DNA from: Elusimicrobiota bacterium
GTDB lineage: Bacteria > CG03 > SLGR01 > JAFGSA01
Length of the DNA: 32,410 nucleotides
NCBI GenBank assembly: GCA_016934855.1
Contig: JAFGSA010000076.1
Coordinates: 1 to 32,410 of the forward strand
Direction: 5' to 3'
In this document: piece by piece, positions 27,363 to 32,410 of the stretch
How positions within the stretch are numbered: position 1 is the stretch's first letter
How the letters are laid out: each line of letters begins with the position of its first letter
The notes under the pieces: generated by a model
Seen by the model: the letters and a program-made list of their open reading frames with translations, nothing else
Databases searched by the model: none
Told to the model about the DNA's origin: nothing
Made by a program: the position numbers and the translations under genes

Positions 27363-27998
27363 CTACCCTTTCAATTCCGTCAATTTATCCACATCAACGT
27401 GTGTGAAAAGCATGTTTATCCTGTACACGAATATCCCCAGTATGATCACACATATAAACAGATCAAAAAATATGGATATCTCGACAAAAAACGGCATGCC
27501 GCCACATATAACGACCGCGGCCAGAAACAGACCGTTCTCGATCACTATCAGTCCTATTATCTGCGTTATGGCCTTCATCCGAAATACCATCATAAACATC
27601 CCGGCCAGAATCACGGAAAGTGAAACAGTAAAAGAAATTATCTGTGTGCTCCCGTTTATATGGAGCATTCTGCCGGCGAAAATATACGCCATATATGACA
27701 AGAGCATTACGCACACCAGGGAAAGAACGGGAGGAATATAGAAACCTACATTCTCATTGACTTTAATATCTCTTACCACCCTGCGCAGAAACATGGGAAT
27801 TCCGGCTGCCTTTATTATCAGTATCAGCGCTGACACTATGTATAACTCTAAACTATTGATTTTTACAGCTTCAAAGAGTGTAAGTAAAAACAGTATGAAG
27901 GACTGATGAGAAAAAGAGATGATAACGGCGGTCACCCTCTTTGCGGTAACCATCATGAGCGTGGAAATAAACAGCAATGCGAGGAGTATCTCTACCAT
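27363..27998 (-). CDS. Membrane subunit HyfE (NuoK/MrpC-like)
   Basis: 211 residues, hydrophobic throughout, with about six predicted helices. HyfE-type subunits correspond to NuoK plus extra helices in complex I. A central GLIVIENGLFLAAVV segment carries the conserved Glu expected in a NuoK helix. The ATG is one base after the hyfC stop. Assignment rests on size, hydrophobicity and gene order as well as this motif. Confidence 0.82.
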   Translation of the reverse strand: MVEILLALLFISTLMMVTAKRVTAVIISFSHQSFILFLLTLFEAVKINSLELYIVSALILIIKAAGIPMFLRRVVRDIKVNENVGFYIPPVLSLVCVMLLSYMAYIFAGRMLHINGSTQIISFTVSLSVILAGMFMMVFRMKAITQIIGLIVIENGLFLAAVVICGGMPFFVEISIFFDLFICVIILGIFVYRINMLFTHVDVDKLTELKG

Positions 27999-27999
27999 T

Positions 28000-28881
28000 T
28001 CATACCCCCATCCCCGAAACTATGACCGCTATCATTGAAAGGACAAATGTAAAAACAAGCAGGTCCACTACTCTGAAAAGCCGCATCTTTGCCATGGATA
28101 TCTCGACAACTGCGACCGCGGCGGCCAGGACAGCGATTTTTATAATAAAAAACAGAACGCCGGAAAGCGGAAGAAGTAATGATATTACCGAAAGGAAGAT
28201 GATCTGCTTTATATGTGCGGCCATTTCTATAAGGGCAAGCGAGCGGCCTGAATATTCCAGTACCATAGCCTCATGCACCATCGTCAGCTCAAGATGCGTT
28301 TCCTGATTATCCACAGGAATTCTCGATGTCTCGGCCAGCGTAACTATAAACAGGGCGGCAGAGGCAATTAAAGAAGAAAGCCGCGTGCCTCCCGCCGCTG
28401 ATATGACTGATAAAGATGTCGATCCGGCAGAAAGAGAAACAGCAAATACTGCCATTACGGCCGCAGGCTCGACAAAAGCAGAAATAAACATCTCTCTGGA
28501 AGACCCCATACCCCCGAACGCGCTGCCGGCGTCCAGCCCGGCAAGGGCCAGGAAAAACCGCCCTAAAGCCAGCATAAACATGAGGAAAATAAGATCGCCC
28601 ATCTGCGTGAAAGCCACAGATGTATTAAACACAGGCACCAGAAATAGCGCACATACAGATGAACATGCGACAATAACCGGCGTCGATCTGAATATCCACG
28701 AAGTGTTTTCCGAAATAACTTCTTCTTTTTGCAGGAGTTTAGCCATATTATAATATGGCTGAAATAATCCCGGCCCCCTCCTCATCCGTATAATATTCTT
28801 TATTTTTTTTATAAATCCGCTCACAAGCGGCGACACCGATATCAGGATCAGAACTTGTATTAACAGCTTTATTTTGTCCAT
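28000..28881 (-). CDS. Membrane subunit HyfC (NuoH-like)
   Basis: 293 residues, about eight helices. NuoH family features: the cytoplasmic loop RMRRGPGLFQPYYNMAKLLQKEEVI after helix 1 (first part of the quinone/hydrogenase junction) and the later ETSRIPVDNQETHLEL loop rich in acidic residues that sits against the catalytic arm. It anchors the HyfGI module to the membrane. It starts two bases after the hyfB stop and ends one base before hyfE. Confidence 0.92.
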   Translation of the reverse strand: MDKIKLLIQVLILISVSPLVSGFIKKIKNIIRMRRGPGLFQPYYNMAKLLQKEEVISENTSWIFRSTPVIVACSSVCALFLVPVFNTSVAFTQMGDLIFLMFMLALGRFFLALAGLDAGSAFGGMGSSREMFISAFVEPAAVMAVFAVSLSAGSTSLSVISAAGGTRLSSLIASAALFIVTLAETSRIPVDNQETHLELTMVHEAMVLEYSGRSLALIEMAAHIKQIIFLSVISLLLPLSGVLFFIIKIAVLAAAVAVVEISMAKMRLFRVVDLLVFTFVLSMIAVIVSGMGV

Positions 28882-28883
28882 GA

Positions 28884-30722
28884 TCAGAACATATTGACAG
28901 TCAGCATTAACACCAGCAGTGTTATGAATATATAACCCAGGTATATATTAATACTGCCGGGCTGCGATCTGCGTATTTTCTTTGCGGTACTCATAATAAA
29001 CTTCATAAGGATATCGTATCCATATTCATTGAATACATGAGTTGTATGCGTCTCATATTCAAATTTTTTAATATGGTAAATCGAATCGCCTTCCTTCTTT
29101 ATTTTTCTGAACGGCTTAAGAAAAAAGCCTAAAGCAATCTTAAAGGGTTTTGCGAAAGCAGTAGCGGTATACTCCGTCCTTGAATCCAGATTATAGTAGC
29201 CGCAGCCCCACGTTTTTCCGACTTTCACACTGGATCTGCCAAGAAAAACATACAATGCCGCGGCTATAACTCCTGCCAGGCAGATAAACAGAATCGCGAA
29301 ATACGGGTTTGACACATATAATCCCTTATCCGCATTTACCGATACTACAGAATTATTTAATGCAAAGTTAAATCCTGCAGTATCGATAGCCAGAATCATT
29401 CCGGCAGCCTTTTTTATTATCTTTATTGCCGGCACAGCGGCCAAACCCAGAATCAGGGCAAAAACAGAAAGCAGAGCCGTCATATATTTCATAAGAGGCG
29501 GCACCTCTAATGCTTTCCCGGCGGCAGTACTCCTTGGCGCTGCAAGAAAAGTTATACCGAAAGCTTTCACAAAACAGGCAGCGGCAAGCCCTCCGGTCAG
29601 GGCAAGCGCTGCAGCCATAAGACTGAAAAAAAGACGGCTGCCGCCGGCGCTGTTCAAGGCTCCGCCGAACAGGGACTGAAAAGTCAGCCATTCGCTCACA
29701 AACCCGTTGAACGGGGGTATGGCCGATATTGCCAGCGAACCCGCAAGAAATGACGCGGCCGTCCAGGGCATTGCTTTTATCAGGCCGCCCATTTTTTCCA
29801 TATCCCGGGTACCTGTCGCTCTATAGACGCTCCCGGCGCACAGGAAAAGCAGGGATTTAAAAACCGCATGGTTTATAAGATGGTATAGACCCGCGATCAG
29901 TGAAAGAAGAGCCAGAAACTGCAGCCCCATATTTTTCAGTATCATGGCTCCGCCCACACCGAGCAGGATTATCCCGATATTTTCGACACTGTGATACGCA
30001 AGAAGCCTCTTGATATCATGTTCCATAAGGGCATATATGACCCCGACAAGGCAGGACACGGCCGCCGCTGTCATAACCGTATACCCCCACCATAATGGTC
30101 CGGGGCCAAAGATGCAAATAGCAAATCGTATTATTCCGTATATGGCGGTCTTTATCATAACTCCGGACATGATACTCGATATATGGCCCGGCGCCTGGGG
30201 ATGGGCCTGCGGCAGCCATATGTGTAGCGGGACTATTCCCGCTTTGGTCCCGAAACCGGCAAACAAGAGCACAAAAATAATATTTTTTACCTCTGCGGGC
30301 AAATAGGAAATATTACTTTTTATTACGGCATAATCAAAAGACCCGGTATACTTGTACAGCAGGAAAAAAGCCGCGGCGATACAGGCGGTACCCAGATGTG
30401 TCATTATTATATACAGAACACCGGCCTTCACCGATTCAGTATCTTCGTAATCAAAAACAACAAAGAAAAACGACAGGAGGGACATCAATTCCCAAGATAC
30501 GAGGAAGTATATGGTATTCCCCACGCTTACAACAAGGAGCATCGAAAGGACAAACATGATCAGAAGCGCCCAGTTAAGCATGCTTTTTTTTGTGCTGTAA
30601 TGCCCCTTCATATACGGCATCGAATAGACTGCGGAAGGTACGGATATCAGCAAAATTACAAAAATAAAAAATCCCGTAAGCCAGTCCGAAAGGAAAGAAA
30701 GATTTATATTAAAATAATTCAT
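28884..30722 (-). CDS. Antiporter-like membrane subunit HyfB (NuoL-like)
   Basis: 612 residues, about 16 helices, the largest subunit and first gene of the complex. Channel signatures: SWELMSLLSFFF (helix Glu), GFGTKAGIVPLHIWLPQAHPQAP (Lys), DIKRLLAYHSVENIG and LINHAVFKSLLFLC. A long C-terminal part (about 490-612) includes a soluble loop (GCGYYNLDSRTEYTATAFAKP) typical of HyfB-type proteins, then a last helix. CCGGAG lies eight bases before the ATG at 30722. Predicted cation translocation coupled to redox at HyfGI. Confidence 0.92.
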   Translation of the reverse strand: MNYFNINLSFLSDWLTGFFIFVILLISVPSAVYSMPYMKGHYSTKKSMLNWALLIMFVLSMLLVVSVGNTIYFLVSWELMSLLSFFFVVFDYEDTESVKAGVLYIIMTHLGTACIAAAFFLLYKYTGSFDYAVIKSNISYLPAEVKNIIFVLLFAGFGTKAGIVPLHIWLPQAHPQAPGHISSIMSGVMIKTAIYGIIRFAICIFGPGPLWWGYTVMTAAAVSCLVGVIYALMEHDIKRLLAYHSVENIGIILLGVGGAMILKNMGLQFLALLSLIAGLYHLINHAVFKSLLFLCAGSVYRATGTRDMEKMGGLIKAMPWTAASFLAGSLAISAIPPFNGFVSEWLTFQSLFGGALNSAGGSRLFFSLMAAALALTGGLAAACFVKAFGITFLAAPRSTAAGKALEVPPLMKYMTALLSVFALILGLAAVPAIKIIKKAAGMILAIDTAGFNFALNNSVVSVNADKGLYVSNPYFAILFICLAGVIAAALYVFLGRSSVKVGKTWGCGYYNLDSRTEYTATAFAKPFKIALGFFLKPFRKIKKEGDSIYHIKKFEYETHTTHVFNEYGYDILMKFIMSTAKKIRRSQPGSINIYLGYIFITLLVLMLTVNMF

Positions 30723-30748
30723 CTTAAACTCCGGATTGGAACTGATTC

Positions 30749-30856
30749 CTATACTGTTTTTCTTTTAAGACTGGCGATTAAGCCTTCCATTTCAAATACA
30801 GCTTCCGCAAGAGTTTGCAGATAACGCAGCATATAAAGTTCCAGATCATTCTTCAC
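30749..30856 (-). CDS. Small ORF of 35 residues, unknown
   Basis: GTG-initiated frame one base after the stop of the zinc-ribbon gene and 26 bases before hyfB. The peptide (starting VKNDLELYMLRYLQTLAEAV) is predicted to be one amphipathic, charged helix ending in LKRKTV, with no cysteines. The tight spacing suggests translational coupling, but the start lacks an independent ribosome-binding site and I do not recognise the sequence. It may be a real small protein or chance. Confidence 0.4.
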   Translation of the reverse strand: MKNDLELYMLRYLQTLAEAVFEMEGLIASLKRKTV

Positions 30857-30857
30857 T

Positions 30858-31046
30858 TTAATGTTTTGCCGTATTTTTGGATTCTTTTGAGCTCTTAATA
30901 ATATTTAATACTGGAGGATTAATACTGATGACCGTAAGCTTGACGCGGCAATTAGTACAGGCAATATTATCACCCTTTTCATATATTTCGCTCAAAATAA
31001 ACTCCATATTACATGCAGGGCACACAACCGGTTTTCCGAATATCAT
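30858..31046 (-). CDS. LysW-like zinc-ribbon protein without the carrier tail
   Basis: 62 residues. A C-x2-C...C-x2-C zinc ribbon (VVCPACNMEF, NIACTNCRVKLTV) followed by SINPPVL, matching the layout of the LysW amino-group carrier family. True LysW ends in EDWGE, whose terminal Glu carries the growing amino acid. This protein instead ends in ESKNTAKH, so it cannot act as a standard carrier. Good ribosome-binding site AAAGGAGC before the ATG at 31046. Neighbours: a carbamoyltransferase upstream and the Ehr cluster downstream. Could be a generic zinc-ribbon (MJ0042-like) regulator. Confidence 0.6.
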   Translation of the reverse strand: MIFGKPVVCPACNMEFILSEIYEKGDNIACTNCRVKLTVISINPPVLNIIKSSKESKNTAKH

Positions 31047-31109
31047 ATGATCAGCTCCTTTAACCTGTTTGGAAATACAGTTCTATTAAACCTCCGAGTT
31101 AAAACAGTA

Positions 31110-32123
31110 TCAGCACATTGTCAGCGCCATTATGGCCTTCTGGACATGCAGCCTGTTTTCCGCTTCGTCATTTACTATAGATATCTTCGGATCATCTATA
31201 AGCGCATCTGTAACCTCTGCGTTTCTTTTTGCAGGAAGACAATGCATATATACCGCGCCTTCATTTGTCTTTTCAAAATGCTTATGAGATATGCAGTAGT
31301 CCTTTTTGTACTTAATGCTTAATTCTGCATGTTTTTCAGGCATTCTCGCCCAGGATTTAGCATAAATAACATCTGCTCCTTTTGAGGCCTCCCATATATC
31401 GTTGCTTATTTTGAACGAACCGCCATTTTCATGTGCGGCTTTCTTTGCAAAGGCTACATATTCGGGATCAACATCATAACACCCCTCGACTGGAGGATAG
31501 CATAATGTGATATTCATACCCATAAGACATCCTGCCGCTATCATCGTCTGGGGAACTCCGGCTGATTTTGCCCTGTCATCATAAGCCCAGCTCATGACAA
31601 CTTTTTTCTTTTTATAATCTTCGCCGAATTTCTCTCTCATTGTCATTATATCTCCCATGATCTGACAGGGATGCTCTTTGTCATCGAGCATGTTTATAAC
31701 CGGTATTCTAGCGGTTTCTGCTATTGAACGCAGCACTTTTCTTGCATCGCCGTATTCGTAACTGTCCGCACCCATTTGAGCCTTCAGATTATAAAGCCTT
31801 ATGGCAAACCCATCCAGGAATCTTGAAATCATCTCACCAGTATCTTTCCAGCTCTCTTTGTTCTTTAATTGGAGTTCCTGCGGATTATATATCTGGCTAC
31901 TACCTCCGAGCTGTGTTATACCCGAAGAAAACGACAGCCGAGTCCTTGTTGACGGTGACGCAAAAAGCATTCCCAGGTTCTTTCCTTTAAGTATATCTGA
32001 TTGGTCGTCTCCTACCGAATTCCGCATTTTAAGCCAAATTGCCACTTGAAGAATTGTCTCAAGCTCTTCTTTCGTAAAATCCATCACGCTGATAAAATCT
32101 CTTCCTCTCAAATCACTTTTCAT
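31110..32123 (-). CDS. Carbamoyltransferase, ornithine/N-acylornithine (knotted) type
   Basis: 337 residues from the ATG at 32123 (GGAGG six bases upstream); the GTG three bases before is too near the site. Transfers carbamoyl from carbamoyl phosphate to an amine. Carbamoyl-phosphate motif S58-T-R-T-R62, HPCQ at 151-154 and HCLP at 294-297 are present. The C-terminal DEAENRLHVQKAIM and a SWAYDDRAKSAGVPQ segment with an extra region before HPCQ resemble N-acetylornithine and YgeW-like transcarbamylases more than classical ArgF. The catalytic-lysine position I associate with N-acetylornithine enzymes reads Glu303 here (RNAEVTD), so substrate specificity cannot be assigned. The upstream TPR stop overlaps at TGATG. 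Confidence 0.85.
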   Translation of the reverse strand: MKSDLRGRDFISVMDFTKEELETILQVAIWLKMRNSVGDDQSDILKGKNLGMLFASPSTRTRLSFSSGITQLGGSSQIYNPQELQLKNKESWKDTGEMISRFLDGFAIRLYNLKAQMGADSYEYGDARKVLRSIAETARIPVINMLDDKEHPCQIMGDIMTMREKFGEDYKKKKVVMSWAYDDRAKSAGVPQTMIAAGCLMGMNITLCYPPVEGCYDVDPEYVAFAKKAAHENGGSFKISNDIWEASKGADVIYAKSWARMPEKHAELSIKYKKDYCISHKHFEKTNEGAVYMHCLPAKRNAEVTDALIDDPKISIVNDEAENRLHVQKAIMALTMC

Positions 32124-32410
32124 CACTGTCCTCCTTGATTTTTTATTTCTTCCATTCTCTCAATACTATCTAAGGCCTGCCTGCTTACAGGTGAAATTTT
32201 TATTACCTTCTTGAATGCCGACATCGCTTTGTCATATTTTTCTAATTTCATATAACAGTCCGCAAGCTCGTACAATAATCTGACTGATTCAGGAATTACC
32301 TTTAATCCCTTTTTCAATTCATCGGCAGCACTGTAATAGTCACCATCCTGGGAATAGCCCCTTCCTATGCGAATAATTAAATTCTCCATTCTTCTTATAT
32401 TGCCGTATGA
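32123..32410 (-). CDS. TPR-repeat protein, 5' end outside window
   Basis: The frame is open to the window edge (SYGNIRR before the ATG at 32389), so this is probably the C-terminal part of a longer protein rather than an 88-residue protein. It has about two tetratricopeptide units: YSQDGDYYSAADELKKGLKVIP and YMKLEKYDKAMSAFKKVIKISP, with Tyr/Ala/Pro at TPR positions. Protein-protein interaction role; partners unknown. Its stop overlaps the carbamoyltransferase start, implying co-translation. Confidence 0.75.
   Translation of the reverse strand, partial: SYGNIRRMENLIIRIGRGYSQDGDYYSAADELKKGLKVIPESVRLLYELADCYMKLEKYDKAMSAFKKVIKISPVSRQALDSIERMEEIKNQGGQ

Noticed and set aside
31110..32123. Naming the carbamoyltransferase argF
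   Set aside because: The C-terminal region and the extra segment before HPCQ resemble N-acylornithine or YgeW-type enzymes, so substrate is not certain.
32123..32389. TPR gene as a complete 88-residue protein
   Set aside because: The frame stays open to the window edge and the ATG at 32389 has no good ribosome-binding site.

Overview
This 32.4-kb bacterial window is densely packed, with nearly every gene on the minus strand, so transcription runs from high to low coordinates. There is no rRNA, tRNA, CRISPR array or transposase. The gene content suggests a free-living anaerobe with a Gram-negative-type envelope: an Nfn-type bifurcating transhydrogenase, a group-4-hydrogenase-like membrane complex, LapA, UppP and PilZ. 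An uncultured Omnitrophota/PVC- or deltaproteobacteria-like lineage is a guess only; nothing here fixes the taxonomy.

Layout in transcription order. (1) 32410-30749: the end of a TPR protein, a carbamoyltransferase of the N-acylornithine (knotted) type, a LysW-like zinc ribbon and a 35-residue ORF. (2) 30722-23817: six tightly coupled genes, hyfB-C-E-F-G-I-like, for a membrane complex that resembles hydrogenase-4 and complex I. Its large subunit has lost three of the four Ni-Fe cysteines, which places it with the energy-converting-hydrogenase-related (Ehr) complexes. (3) 23691-21990: a GIY-YIG gene beside miaB, preceded by a short fragment that looks like a second miaB 5' end. (4) 21963-15205: pilZ, lapA, mutS, mutL, miaA and a secreted superoxide-reductase-like protein. 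The mutL-miaA spacer is filled by a nested array of heptamer repeats. (5) 15134-10614: a Lon-like protease, uppP and a GAF-GAF-ANTAR RNA-binding sensor. (6) 10611-1: a nitrogen-assimilation block with gdhA, nfnA, nfnB, a KaiC-like/PPDK-like fusion and gltB (cut by the window edge).

The best-supported regulatory story is at 10480-10611. Just after the ANTAR gene there is a promoter, two hairpins with hexanucleotide loops carrying A at position 1 and G at position 4, and an overlapping intrinsic terminator, all upstream of gdhA. This is the complete architecture of ANTAR antitermination. The likely model is that the GAF-ANTAR protein next door senses a signal and allows read-through into gdhA and perhaps nfnAB.

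The most unusual items are the heptamer-array element (16495-16688), the ANTAR leader, the Ehr complex without Ni-Fe ligands or a ferredoxin-type subunit, and the duplicated miaB 5' fragment flanking the GIY-YIG gene.
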